NCBI RefSeq assembly: GCF_012275445.1
Contig: NZ_JAAZQK010000006.1
Location: forward strand, 386,825-450,824
Direction: 5' to 3'
DNA from: Rhizobacter sp. SG703
GTDB lineage: Bacteria; Pseudomonadota; Gammaproteobacteria; Burkholderiales; Burkholderiaceae_C
DNA length: 64,000 nucleotides
Both the position numbers and the translations under genes were made by a program. Below are positions 9,681 through 19,025 of the stretch, one piece after another. The notes under the pieces are model-generated. The model was not told the DNA's origin, did not search any database, and saw only the letters and a program-made list of their open reading frames with translations. The stretch's first letter is position 1, and each line of letters starts with the position of its first letter.

Positions 9681-12146
9681 ATGAAACCCTGGATCCGCAA
9701 ACTCCTGCTGGCACTGGCGGTGCTGGTGCTGCTGCTCGGTGCCGTGCTCGCCTGGCTGGTCTCGACCTTCGACCCGAACGCCTACAAGGGCCTCGCGATC
9801 GACTGGATGAAAACCCACCGCGCCCGCACGCTGGCGATCGACGGGCCGATCAAGCTGTCGGTGTTCCCGCGCCTCGCGGTGCAGCTGTCGGCCGTCAAGC
9901 TGAGCGAAAAAGGCCGCGCCGACGAATTCGCCGCGCTCGACGAGGCCTCGCTGTCGGTCGCGGTGCTGCCGCTGCTGCGCCAGCAGCTGGTGGTCGACCA
10001 CGTCAGCGCCCGCGGGCTGCGGCTGGTGTACCGCCGCGATGCACAGGGCAAGACCAACATCGACGACCTGATTGCCGGCGACACGCCGCCCGGCGCCCCG
10101 GCGTCAACGGCCAGCCAGCCGGCCGGTTCGAGCGCCCCGCTGCGCTTCGACGTCAGCAGCGTGCAGCTCGACGACCTGCGCCTGAGCCTGCGCGACGAGC
10201 GCGACCAGCTGTCCGGCGAGGTCACGCTGAATTCGCTGCACACCGGCCGGCTCGCCGACCAGGTGGAATCGCCGGTCAAGCTGCAGGCCGAGTTCGCGAT
10301 GAAGGCGCCGGCCGTCAAGGGCAAGCTGAGCGGCGAGACCAAGCTGACGCTGCTGCTTGCGCAGCAGGGCGTGAAGCTGCGCGACATGCAGCTCGGCTGG
10401 CAGGGCGACGCGTTCGGCGTGCAGGCGATGGACGTCAAGATCCAGGGCGCGCTGGGCTACGACGGGCAGCGCGGCACGCTCGACGCGCAGGACCTCGACC
10501 TCGGGCTCGGCGCCACGCTCGGCTCGCTGAAGCTGGCCGGCAGCCGGGTGCAGATCAAGCACTTCGCGTTCGACCCGGCGGCGCGCAACCTGGCGCTGAA
10601 CGCGCTGCAGGTCAAGCTGGCCGGCACGCAGGGCGGCCAGCCGCTGTCGGCCACGCTCGACTGGCCGGAGCTGAACGTCAAGGGCGAGGCGCTGACCGGC
10701 AGCGCGCTCAGCGGCAAGCTGTCGCTCGAAGGGCCGACTGCGGTCGACGCCAGCTTCAAGTCGGCCGCGCCGGGCGGCAGCTTCGACATGGTCAAGGTGC
10801 CCGGCTTCGAGGCGACCTTCAAGGGCAGCATGAAGGGCACCGGCGCGGGCAACGCCGGCCAGCGCGAGCTGGCGGGCACGGTGCGCGCCGACCTGCAGCT
10901 GCAGCCGGCGAAGAGCGCGTTCGCGCTCGACGCGCTGGCGGCCCAGCTGAAGATCCAGGAGCCGTCGCTGCAGCCGCTGGTGCTGGACATGCGCGGCAAG
11001 GCCGATGCGTCGGCGCAGGCGGCGCACTGGTCGCTGGCCGGGCAGATCAATGCCAACCCGTTCCGCAGCGACGGCAACGTCACGCTGGCCGGCACGCCGA
11101 TCACCGTGAAGGCCTCGGCCAACTTCGAGGCGCTCGACCTGAACCGGCTGCTGCCGCCGTCTTCGACCGCCGCGGCCACGCCGGCTCCCGCCGCCGGCGA
11201 CAAGCCCGCCGCCGACACCCCGGTCGACCTGTCGCCGCTGCGCGCGCTGCAGGGCGAGTTCAGCCTGCACATCGGCAGCTTCGCGTACCAGACCTACCGC
11301 GTCAGCGATGCCGCGCTCGAAGCGTCGCTGCAGGGCGGCATGCTGCGCGTCAGCAAGCTGTACGGCAAGACCTGGGGCGGCGTGCTCGACGCGACCGCGT
11401 TCGCCGATGCGCGCGCGAGCCGCATCGCGGTGAAGGCGACCGCCAACGGCGTCAACGTCAACACGCTGCTGAAGGACGTCGCGAAGAAGGACATCCTCGA
11501 AGGCACCGGCCGCGTCGTCGCCGACGTCGAGACCGCCGGCCGCAGCGTCAACGAGATGAAGGCGCGGCTGAAGGGCACCGCCGCGCTGCAGCTGCGCGAC
11601 GGGGCGATCAAGGGCGTGAACCTCGCGAAGAGCCTGCGCCAGGCCAAGGCGGCGTTGTCGATGAAGCAGGACAGCTCGCAGAAGGCCACGCAGACCGAGA
11701 AGACCGATTTCTCCGAGCTGACGGCCAGCTTCGTGATCACCGACGGCATCGCGCGCAACGCCGACCTCGATGCGAAGAGCCCGTTCCTGCGGCTCAACGG
11801 CTCGGGCGCGCTCGACGTCGGCCGCGGCCGCATCGACTACACCGCGCGCGCGACGGTCGCCAACACCACGAAGGGCCAGGACGGCGCCGACCTCGCGGCG
11901 CTGAAGGGCGTCACGGTGCCGGTGCTGCTGACCGGGCCGTTCGATGCGATCGACTGGCGGATCCAGTGGTCGCAGATCGCGGCCCAGGTGATCAAGAGCG
12001 AGGTGGCCGGCAAGGCCGAGGAGAAGCTGAAGGAGAGCCTGCGCGGCAAGCTCGGCCTGCCGGCGCCGGCGAGCGGTGCGGCCTCGGGCCCGCAGCCGTC
12101 GACCAAGGACCAGTTGAAAGACAAGCTGAAGGGGTTGTTCAAGTGA
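9681..12146 (+). CDS. AsmA family protein
   Basis: 821 residues from MKPWIRKLLLALAVLVLLLG, a start that places a single N-terminal membrane anchor (residues ~7-30) at the front. The AsmA N-terminal segment is followed by a long repetitive beta-strand region and the C-terminal AsmA_2 block with VVADVETAGRSVNEMKARLKG and LQLRDGAIKGVNLA. AsmA-type proteins are inner-membrane-anchored, bridge-like proteins implicated in phospholipid transport to the outer membrane. Divergent from the UbiH-type gene (90 bases between starts); the stop overlaps the GTG start of the MOSC gene. Confidence 0.9.
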   Translation: MKPWIRKLLLALAVLVLLLGAVLAWLVSTFDPNAYKGLAIDWMKTHRARTLAIDGPIKLSVFPRLAVQLSAVKLSEKGRADEFAALDEASLSVAVLPLLRQQLVVDHVSARGLRLVYRRDAQGKTNIDDLIAGDTPPGAPASTASQPAGSSAPLRFDVSSVQLDDLRLSLRDERDQLSGEVTLNSLHTGRLADQVESPVKLQAEFAMKAPAVKGKLSGETKLTLLLAQQGVKLRDMQLGWQGDAFGVQAMDVKIQGALGYDGQRGTLDAQDLDLGLGATLGSLKLAGSRVQIKHFAFDPAARNLALNALQVKLAGTQGGQPLSATLDWPELNVKGEALTGSALSGKLSLEGPTAVDASFKSAAPGGSFDMVKVPGFEATFKGSMKGTGAGNAGQRELAGTVRADLQLQPAKSAFALDALAAQLKIQEPSLQPLVLDMRGKADASAQAAHWSLAGQINANPFRSDGNVTLAGTPITVKASANFEALDLNRLLPPSSTAAATPAPAAGDKPAADTPVDLSPLRALQGEFSLHIGSFAYQTYRVSDAALEASLQGGMLRVSKLYGKTWGGVLDATAFADARASRIAVKATANGVNVNTLLKDVAKKDILEGTGRVVADVETAGRSVNEMKARLKGTAALQLRDGAIKGVNLAKSLRQAKAALSMKQDSSQKATQTEKTDFSELTASFVITDGIARNADLDAKSPFLRLNGSGALDVGRGRIDYTARATVANTTKGQDGADLAALKGVTVPVLLTGPFDAIDWRIQWSQIAAQVIKSEVAGKAEEKLKESLRGKLGLPAPASGAASGPQPSTKDQLKDKLKGLFK

Positions 12147-13039
12147 GCGAGTTGTCGGAGGGAGATGTCGCCGTCACGTTGCGCAGCGTGCACGTCTACC
12201 CGGTGAAGAGCTGTGCCGGCGTCGCGCTCGACGAATCGCTGCTGATCGAGACCGGGCTCGAGTTCGACCGCGCGTGGATGGCGGTCGACGCGGCCGGCCG
12301 TTTCGTCAGCCAGCGCGAGCTGCCGCGCATGGCGCTGGTCCGCACGACGCTGAAGCACACCGAACTCGTGCTGCGCGCGCCCGGCATGCTGGCGCTGCAC
12401 CTGGCGCTCGATGCGGTCGAGGCGCCGAACCGCGTCACCGTGTGGAACGACACCGTCGCGGCCTACGACATGGGCGACCTGGCGGCGCAGTGGTTCAGCG
12501 ATTTCCTTGCGCCCCCCTCCAATGACGCCGGTGACGTGAAGTTCCCGCTGCGCCTGGCGCGCTTCGACCCGGAGCAGAAGCGGCTGTCGAGCAAGCAATG
12601 GACCGGCGAGATCGACGCCGAGAACGCGTTCGGCGACGGCTTCCCGCTGCTGGTGGTGTCGCAGGCCTCGCTCGACGAACTGAACGAACGGCTCGCGCGC
12701 AAGGGCGTCGCGGCGATGACGATGGCGCGCTTCCGGCCGAACCTGGTGCTCGACGGGCTCGAGTCGCATGGCGAGGATTTCCTCGACGAGATCCGCTTCG
12801 ACACGCCCGAGGGGCCGGTGCGGCTGCGGCTGGTCAAGCCCTGCCCGCGCTGCCCGATCCCGAACGTCGACCCCGAGACCGGCGAGCCGGGACACGAACC
12901 GGGCGACACGCTGTCGACCTACCGCGCCGACGAGCGCCTCGACGGCAAGATCACCTTCGGCATGAACGCGGTGATCGTCGAGGGCATCGAATGCGGGTTG
13001 CGTGCCGGCATGGTCGGCAGCGCCAGCATTCGATTCTGA
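12143..13039 (+). CDS. MOSC domain protein (YcbX/mARC-like molybdenum cofactor sulfurase domain)
   Basis: 298 residues from GTG at 12143, which overlaps the AsmA stop (GTGA) and has AAGGGG nine bases upstream. N-terminal MOSC beta-barrel domain (SVHVYPVKSCAGVALDES) and C-terminal MOSC domain with the PCPRCPIPNVDPETGE cysteine segment that ligates the molybdenum cofactor in relatives. E. coli YcbX, of this architecture, reduces N-hydroxylated base analogues. Translational coupling to asmA is likely. Confidence 0.88.
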   Translation: MSELSEGDVAVTLRSVHVYPVKSCAGVALDESLLIETGLEFDRAWMAVDAAGRFVSQRELPRMALVRTTLKHTELVLRAPGMLALHLALDAVEAPNRVTVWNDTVAAYDMGDLAAQWFSDFLAPPSNDAGDVKFPLRLARFDPEQKRLSSKQWTGEIDAENAFGDGFPLLVVSQASLDELNERLARKGVAAMTMARFRPNLVLDGLESHGEDFLDEIRFDTPEGPVRLRLVKPCPRCPIPNVDPETGEPGHEPGDTLSTYRADERLDGKITFGMNAVIVEGIECGLRAGMVGSASIRF

Positions 13040-13053
13040 GGTCGGCACCGGAC

Positions 13054-13998
13054 GTGACGCGCCTGCGCAACTGGCAGCTGTTCGCCATCTGCGTGCTGAC
13101 CTGGGGCACGACCTGGCATGCCATCACGTGGCAGGTCGGCGTCACGACGCCGGAGTTCGGCGTCGCGCTGCGCTTCGCGCTGGCCGGCGCGGTGATCCTG
13201 GCGTTCGCCGCGGCGCGCGGCGTGTCGTTGCGCTTCGCGCCGCGCCAGCACGCCTGGTTCGCGCTGCAGGGCGTGTTCCTGTACGGCGTGTCGTACCTGT
13301 GCGTGTACCACGCCGAGCGGCTGCTGCCGTCGGGGCTGGTCGCGGTCGGCTATTCGGCGTCGCCGCTGATCGCCGGGCTCGGCGCCAGGGGGCTGTTCGG
13401 CGTCGCGATCACGCCGCGTTTCATCGCCGGCGGCCTGCTGGGGCTGGCCGGCGTCGCGCTGGTGTTCTGGCCGGAATTCGGCCACGCCCGCGATGCGTCG
13501 GGCACGGCGCTCGGCGCGCTGTTCACGGTCGGCGCGGTGCTGTTGTCGGGGGTCGGCAGCCTCGCGGCGAGCCGCAATGGCGCGCGCGGCCTGCCGTTCT
13601 GGCCGGCGCTCGGCTTTGGCATGCTGTATGGCGCGCTGTGCTGCTTCATCGCGGCGCTGGCCGGCGGGCAGCCGATGGCGCTGCCGGCGATCGCGTCCTG
13701 GTGGATCGCGCTGCTGTACCTCGCACTGGCCGGATCGGTGCTGACCTTCGCCTGCTTCCTGACGCTGATGCAGCGCCTCGGACCCGGTCCGGCCGGCAGC
13801 ATCGGCGTGATGACGCCGCTGCTGGCGCTGGTCGTCTCGACGGCCTTCGAGCACTACCGGCCGGATGCGCTGACCGGCATCGGCGCGGCGCTGGCGGTGC
13901 TGGGCAACGTGCTGATGCTGCGCCGCGGTGCGCCGGCCGCCGCCTCATCGGCGCCCACCCGCGCCGACCTCAGGGCCGGCGCTCCGGCAGCGGAATGA
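13054..13998 (+). CDS. EamA/DMT superfamily transporter
   Basis: 314 residues from GTG at 13054 (no earlier in-frame start fits after the MOSC stop at 13039). About ten hydrophobic segments in two EamA repeats; the first repeat contains the family's CVLTWGTTW opening and the second ends in GIGAALAVLGNVLMLRR. Probably exports or imports a small metabolite; substrate unknown. The 3' end overlaps the convergent pirin gene by 29 bases. Confidence 0.88.
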   Translation: MTRLRNWQLFAICVLTWGTTWHAITWQVGVTTPEFGVALRFALAGAVILAFAAARGVSLRFAPRQHAWFALQGVFLYGVSYLCVYHAERLLPSGLVAVGYSASPLIAGLGARGLFGVAITPRFIAGGLLGLAGVALVFWPEFGHARDASGTALGALFTVGAVLLSGVGSLAASRNGARGLPFWPALGFGMLYGALCCFIAALAGGQPMALPAIASWWIALLYLALAGSVLTFACFLTLMQRLGPGPAGSIGVMTPLLALVVSTAFEHYRPDALTGIGAALAVLGNVLMLRRGAPAAASSAPTRADLRAGAPAAE

Positions 13999-14842
13999 AC
14001 TCGGTCTCGCCGGGCACGCCGGCAAAGCGCTGGGCCGCCCAATCGTCGGCGGCTTCGGCGATGCGGTCCTTGCGGCTGGACACGAAGTTCCACCACATGA
14101 AGCGGTGGCCGAGCGGCTCGCCGCCGATCAGCATCACGCGCGCGCCCTGCGGCGCCTCGAGCAGCGGCTGGGCGCCGCCGGGCAGCACGACCATCTCGCC
14201 CGCCGGGACGGCCTGGCCGTCGAGCGTGAAGCCGTGGTCGACGCCGTACAGCGCGCGCTGCGGTGCCGCCGCGGGCACCTGCAGGCGGCCGCCGGGCGGC
14301 AGTGCCAGGTCGGCATAGAGCGTCGGCGACAGCGTGGGCGTCGGCGAGGCCGCGCCGAACGCGCTGCCGATCAGCACCCGCACCGTGGTGTCGCCGACCA
14401 CCACCGACGGGATCGTCGCGGCCGCGGTGTGCGAGAAGCCCGGCGCGTCTTCCTCGTGCTCGGCCGGCAGCGCGGCCCACAGCTGCAGCCCGTGGCTGCG
14501 CCGCGCCACGTGGCGCAGGTCGTCGGGGGCGCGTTCGGAGTGGGCGATGCCGCGGCCGGCGGTCATCCAGTTGATCGCGCCGGGCTCGATGCGCTGCACG
14601 ATGCCGGTGCTGTCGCGGTGCAGCATCGCGCCTTCGAACAGGTAGGTGACGGTGGCCAGCCCGATGTGCGGGTGCGGGCGCACGTCGTGGTTGTCGCTCG
14701 GCTGGGCGGTGATGGGCCCGAAGTGGTCGAAGAACAGGAAGGGGCCGACCGACTGCTGCTGCGCCGCGGGCAGCAGCCGGCGCACGGTGAAGCCGCCGCC
14801 GAGGTCCTTGGAGTGCGGATTCAGGCGCAGGAGTTCGAGCAT
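13970..14842 (-). CDS. pirin family protein
   Basis: 290 residues; bicupin. The N-terminal cupin carries the metal-binding pattern ([27 protein letters not shown]) and GINW-like [15 protein letters not shown]; the C-terminal pirin_C domain ends near FVSSRKDRI. Pirins are iron-binding, some with quercetinase activity, others regulatory. Role here unknown. Overlaps the tail of the DMT gene on the other strand. Confidence 0.93.
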   Translation of the reverse strand: MLELLRLNPHSKDLGGGFTVRRLLPAAQQQSVGPFLFFDHFGPITAQPSDNHDVRPHPHIGLATVTYLFEGAMLHRDSTGIVQRIEPGAINWMTAGRGIAHSERAPDDLRHVARRSHGLQLWAALPAEHEEDAPGFSHTAAATIPSVVVGDTTVRVLIGSAFGAASPTPTLSPTLYADLALPPGGRLQVPAAAPQRALYGVDHGFTLDGQAVPAGEMVVLPGGAQPLLEAPQGARVMLIGGEPLGHRFMWWNFVSSRKDRIAEAADDWAAQRFAGVPGETEFIPLPERRP

Positions 14843-14900
14843 CGGAAGGTCCTCGAAGGGATTGGCGGGACAGGAAAACGGGCAGTGTAGAGGGACGGAC

Positions 14901-14906
14901 TAAAAT
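14901..14906 (+). promoter_or_regulatory. possible -10 box of ychF
   Basis: TAAAAT lies 37 bases before the ychF start codon, in the divergent gap with the pirin gene. No strong -35 box is visible. Confidence 0.3.
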
Positions 14907-14943
14907 TCGCCCCTCTCTCTCTCGACCAGCGAAAGCCCCCTCC

Positions 14944-16038
14944 ATGAGCCTCAAATGCGGCATCGTGGGCCTGCCCAACGTCGGCAAGTCCACCCTTTTC
15001 AACGCGCTGACGAAAGCCGGCATCGCGGCCGAGAACTACCCGTTCTGCACCATCGAGCCGAACGTCGGCATCGTCGAGTTGCCCGACCCGCGGCTGCAGG
15101 CGCTGTCGGCGATCGTGAAGCCCGAGCGCATCGTGCCGGCGATCGTCGAGTTCGTCGACATCGCCGGGCTGGTGGCCGGTGCCTCGAAGGGCGAAGGCCT
15201 GGGCAACCAGTTCCTGGCCCACATCCGCGAGACGGATGCGATCGTCAACGTGGTGCGCTGCTTCGACGACGAGAACGTGATCCACGTCGCCGGCCGCGTC
15301 GACCCGATCTCCGACATCGAGGTGATCCAGACCGAGCTGTGCCTGGCCGACCTGGCCACGGTGGAGAAGACGCTGCAGCGCTCGATCAAGGCGGCGAAGT
15401 CGGGCAACGACAAGGAAGCGGCCAAGCTGGTCGACGTGCTGCAGAAGTGCCAGGCCGCGCTGAACGAAGCGAAGCCGGTGCGCGGCATCAGCTTCAGCAA
15501 GGAAGAACTGGTGATCCTGAAGCCGCTGTGCCTGATCACCGCGAAGCCGGCGATGTTCGTCGGCAACGTCGACGAAGGCGGCTTCGAGAACAACCCGTAC
15601 CTCGACAAGCTGCGCGCGTATGCCGAGGGCCAGAAGGCGCCGGTGGTGGCGATCTGCGCGAAGACCGAGGCCGAGCTGGCCGACATGCCGGACGAGGACC
15701 GGCTGATGTTCCTGCAGGAGATGGGGCAGAGCGAGCCGGGCCTGAACCGCCTGATCCGCGCCGCCTTCAGCCTGCTCGGGCTGCAGACCTACTTCACCGC
15801 CGGGGTGAAGGAAGTGCGCGCCTGGACCATCCACATCGGCGACACCGCGCCGCAGGCGGCCGGCGTGATCCACACCGACTTCGAGCGCGGCTTCATCCGC
15901 GCGCAGACCATCGGCTTCGACGACTTCATCGCGTTCAAGGGCGAACAGGGCGCGAAGGACGCCGGCAAGATGCGCGCCGAAGGCAAGGAGTACGTGGTGA
16001 AGGACGGGGACGTGATGAACTTCCTGTTCAACGTCTAG
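14944..16038 (+). CDS. ychF: redox-regulated ATPase YchF (Obg-like)
   Basis: 364 residues, family length. P-loop [15 protein letters not shown] near residues 8-22, switch region [15 protein letters not shown]3-type [20 protein letters not shown], helical coiled-coil insert (residues ~140-200) and a C-terminal TGS domain ending in [12 protein letters not shown]. YchF binds ATP in preference to GTP, associates with ribosomes and modulates catalase and stress responses. Single gene with its own promoter, convergent with the GGDEF protein gene. Confidence 0.97.
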   Translation: MSLKCGIVGLPNVGKSTLFNALTKAGIAAENYPFCTIEPNVGIVELPDPRLQALSAIVKPERIVPAIVEFVDIAGLVAGASKGEGLGNQFLAHIRETDAIVNVVRCFDDENVIHVAGRVDPISDIEVIQTELCLADLATVEKTLQRSIKAAKSGNDKEAAKLVDVLQKCQAALNEAKPVRGISFSKEELVILKPLCLITAKPAMFVGNVDEGGFENNPYLDKLRAYAEGQKAPVVAICAKTEAELADMPDEDRLMFLQEMGQSEPGLNRLIRAAFSLLGLQTYFTAGVKEVRAWTIHIGDTAPQAAGVIHTDFERGFIRAQTIGFDDFIAFKGEQGAKDAGKMRAEGKEYVVKDGDVMNFLFNV

Positions 16039-16052
16039 GTCCCGCGGCTCAG

Positions 16053-17810
16053 CTACTCCGCCCCCGCCTCCCACGGCCGCGTCTTCAGCCACCGCCGCCA
16101 CCAGCGCGGCCGCTGGCGCTGCGGCGCGATCGTCGTCAGCTGGCGCAGCCGCGCGCCGCTGCCCGGGCGCATGCGGCCGAGGTGCGACACCAGCGCGTCG
16201 ACCAGCGCCTGCGGCGTGTCGCGCCGGTCTTCCGGCAGGTGCGCCACCACCGCGTGCATCTGCAGCGTCTCGGCACCCGGCAGTTCGCCGGTGTAGTGCT
16301 GGGCCTGGTGGATGATGCGGTGCACGATCATCAGGACCTCGCCCGGATTGGCCACCCCGTCCAGCAGCGCCACCACGCGCTGCTCGTTGAAGCGCACCAC
16401 CACGTCCGACGCGCGCATGCCCTGCTGCACCTGCCGGCCGGCCATCAGCAGCGCCTGCTCGGCGATCGACGCGCCCTGGCGCAGCCGGATGTCGCGCAGG
16501 TTCACCACCTCGAACATCACGACCGCGCTGCGGATGCCGTGCCGCTGGCTGCGGAACTTCATCTGCGCCAGCCGCGGCAGCAAGTCCTTCGGGCGCAGCA
16601 GGCCGGTCAGCGGGTCGTACTGCGCGGCCTCGCGCAGGCGCGCCGACACCACGTCGTGGTCGCGCCGCAGCAGCGACATCGCATACAGCAGCAGCGGCAG
16701 GTCGATCGCGCTCGCGAACAGCAGCCCGTATTGCGAGAACAGGCCGCTCGGCACGAAGCCGAAGCCCTTCAGCAACGGCAGTGCCGCCCCGGCGCCGAGC
16801 ACGATCTGGCCGGCCGCCAGCCAGCGCACGTGCGGCAGCTGCCAGCGCAGCGAGCGCACCAGCAGCCCGCCGCCCACCAGCATCGACAGCGCGCCGAACG
16901 AGCGCGTCAGGAACCAGCGCTCGGCCAGGTCGAGCAACGGGTAGGCCAGCGTCAGCACCGCCGCCAGCACGACGCACAGCCACACGAGCGCGCGCTCGAG
17001 CGGACCGATCACCGCCTGCGGCACCGCCGAGCGCAGGAAGCCCAGCCCGACCGCGCCGAGCAGCACCGGGCTCAGCATCAGCAGCAGGATGCTCAGCGCC
17101 GGCTCCTCGCCGACCAGCGTCTGGTGCACCTGGCCGCTCAGGCAGGCGAGCGTCAGGATCATCGCGACCAGGTAGGCGCTGCACCAGCCGAGCGTGCCGT
17201 CGCGGTGCGCCACCGCCTGCACCGCGACGTACAGCAGCGCCAGCAGCGCAAGGCCGAAGTACGCGCCGATGAACAGCTGGGCCATGCCCTGGCTTTCGAG
17301 CAGGTCGCGCGGGCTGCGGATCAGCGGCGCGCCGCCGAGCGTGGCGGGGTGCTCCAGCCGCAGCAGGTAGGTGGTCGCCCGCTGCGCATCGGCATGCAGC
17401 TGGAACACCGGCAGCGACGCGCGCACCGGCCACTGCGAGATCGGCGTCAGCACGCCGCTCGCCTGCGGCGTGCCGAGGCGCGACTCGGGGCCGACGCGGT
17501 AGACCTCGGCGCGCATCAGCGTCGCATGCGGCAACTCGAGGAACCAGTCGGCCTCGCTGCCGGCGCCCACCTGCACGCTGAAACGCACCCAGGTCACGGC
17601 CGGCCAGCGCGCACCGAACAGTTCGTCGTCGGGCAGGCGCTGCCAGCCCTCGGTTTCGGCCAGCACCGCCTGCGGCGATTGCTGCCCGGTGGCGTCGACG
17701 CGGAACTCCGCCCCTTCGGCCAGGCTGCGCGCCGGCCCCTGCACCGTCAGCTGCAGCGTGGCCGCGGCGCACCACGCCGGCAGCGCCGTCACCAGCACGG
17801 CCATCAGCAT
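16053..17810 (-). CDS. 7TM sensory protein with degenerate GGDEF domain
   Basis: 585 residues from the ATG preceding MAVLVTALPAWCAAA (signal peptide); an in-frame TTG about 60 bases further upstream would give an Arg-rich n-region and cannot be excluded. Order: periplasmic 7TMR-DISM ligand domain (to about residue 170), seven hydrophobic helices (about 175-380), then a GGDEF-like domain opening with QYDPLTGLL. The signature is destroyed: where active cyclases have R-Y-G-G-D-E-F-A-V-L-L this protein reads RFNEQRVVALL (residues 473-483). It therefore should not make c-di-GMP and may act as a sensor or protein partner. Convergent with ychF. Confidence 0.85.
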   Translation of the reverse strand: MLMAVLVTALPAWCAAATLQLTVQGPARSLAEGAEFRVDATGQQSPQAVLAETEGWQRLPDDELFGARWPAVTWVRFSVQVGAGSEADWFLELPHATLMRAEVYRVGPESRLGTPQASGVLTPISQWPVRASLPVFQLHADAQRATTYLLRLEHPATLGGAPLIRSPRDLLESQGMAQLFIGAYFGLALLALLYVAVQAVAHRDGTLGWCSAYLVAMILTLACLSGQVHQTLVGEEPALSILLLMLSPVLLGAVGLGFLRSAVPQAVIGPLERALVWLCVVLAAVLTLAYPLLDLAERWFLTRSFGALSMLVGGGLLVRSLRWQLPHVRWLAAGQIVLGAGAALPLLKGFGFVPSGLFSQYGLLFASAIDLPLLLYAMSLLRRDHDVVSARLREAAQYDPLTGLLRPKDLLPRLAQMKFRSQRHGIRSAVVMFEVVNLRDIRLRQGASIAEQALLMAGRQVQQGMRASDVVVRFNEQRVVALLDGVANPGEVLMIVHRIIHQAQHYTGELPGAETLQMHAVVAHLPEDRRDTPQALVDALVSHLGRMRPGSGARLRQLTTIAPQRQRPRWWRRWLKTRPWEAGAE

Positions 17811-18048
17811 GGCGCGCAGCGACGGCCGCGGCAGGCGGGGGAATCGGAGGCAGCGGAAAAGCAAGGGATGGATCCGTGGAGTCGGGACAGGGCGGCGCGC
17901 ATTCTGGCGTCGATATCGTCGGGATTCGCCCCAGGCAATGCAAGCGAAACGGACTGTTACCCTCTGACTTTCCCCGGCGCGCGGGCGCACACTGCTGACC
18001 CGCGCCCATGTGCCACTCACCCTCCACCGCCGACAGCCTGAAGCCATC

Positions 18049-18939
18049 ATGAGCCCCGTCAACGCCCCCAACCTCGCCCTTTCCCCGATCGTCGCCGGTG
18101 CCTGGCGCATGGCCGACTGGGGCTGGGACGCCGAACAGCGCGTGCGCTGGATCGAGCAGTGCATGGAACTCGGCGTGACGAGCTTCGACCATGCCGACAT
18201 CTACGGCGGCTACCGGGTCGAGGCGCTGTTCGGCGAGGCGCTCGCGCTGAAGCCGATGCTGCGCCAGCACATGCAGCTGGTCGGCAAGTGCGGCATCAAG
18301 CTGGTCGGCGAGGCGCGGCCGGAGCACCGGGTGAAGCACTACGACACCTCGCCGGCGCACATCACCCGCAGCGTCGAGAACTCGCTGCGCGCGCTGCAGA
18401 CCGACCACCTCGACCTGCTGCTGATCCACCGTCCGGATCCGCTGATGGAGGCCGACGACGTGGCCGAGGCCTTCACCGCGCTGCGCCAGGCCGGCAAGGT
18501 GCGGGCCTTCGGGGTGTCCAACTTCACGCCGGCGCAGTTCGAGCTGCTGAACAGCCGCATCGCGCTGGCCACCAACCAGATCGAACTGCACCCGCTGCAC
18601 CTGTCGCCGCTGCACGACGGCACGCTCGACCAATGCCAGCGGCTGCGCCTGCGTCCGATGATCTGGTCGCCGCTGGCCGGCGGCAAGCTGCTGACCGGCA
18701 GCGACGAACGCTCGCGCCGCGTGCAGGCCGCGCTGCAGGCGGTCGGCCAGCGCCACGGCGTCAGCGCAGCGACGGTCGCCTACGCCTGGCTGCTGCGCCA
18801 CCCGACCCGCCCGCACCCGCTGACCGGCTCGCAGCGGCTGGAGGCGATCCGCGAGGCGCTGGCCGCGTTGCAGCTGAAGCTCGACGCCGAATCGTGGACC
18901 GAGATCTGGCAGGCCGGCAGCGGACACGAAGTCGCCTGA
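18049..18939 (+). CDS. aldo/keto reductase (YdhF-like)
   Basis: 296 residues from MSPVNAPNLALSP; a GTG at 18010 is an alternative. TIM-barrel AKR with catalytic Asp/Tyr in SFDHADIYGGYRVE, catalytic Lys in QLVGKCGIKLV and the His of LLLIHRPDPLM; C-terminal NADP-binding TGSQRLEAIREAL. The layout matches E. coli YdhF oxidoreductase. Reduces small carbonyls with NADPH; physiological substrate unknown. Divergent from the degenerate GGDEF gene. Confidence 0.93.
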   Translation: MSPVNAPNLALSPIVAGAWRMADWGWDAEQRVRWIEQCMELGVTSFDHADIYGGYRVEALFGEALALKPMLRQHMQLVGKCGIKLVGEARPEHRVKHYDTSPAHITRSVENSLRALQTDHLDLLLIHRPDPLMEADDVAEAFTALRQAGKVRAFGVSNFTPAQFELLNSRIALATNQIELHPLHLSPLHDGTLDQCQRLRLRPMIWSPLAGGKLLTGSDERSRRVQAALQAVGQRHGVSAATVAYAWLLRHPTRPHPLTGSQRLEAIREALAALQLKLDAESWTEIWQAGSGHEVA

Positions 18940-19025
18940 CGATGCGCGCCACGTCGTTTGGCACCGACTGAGGACCGCACCGAGGTGATAGGCTCCCCTC
19001 GCCCCCACCTCGCCCCATCGATTCG

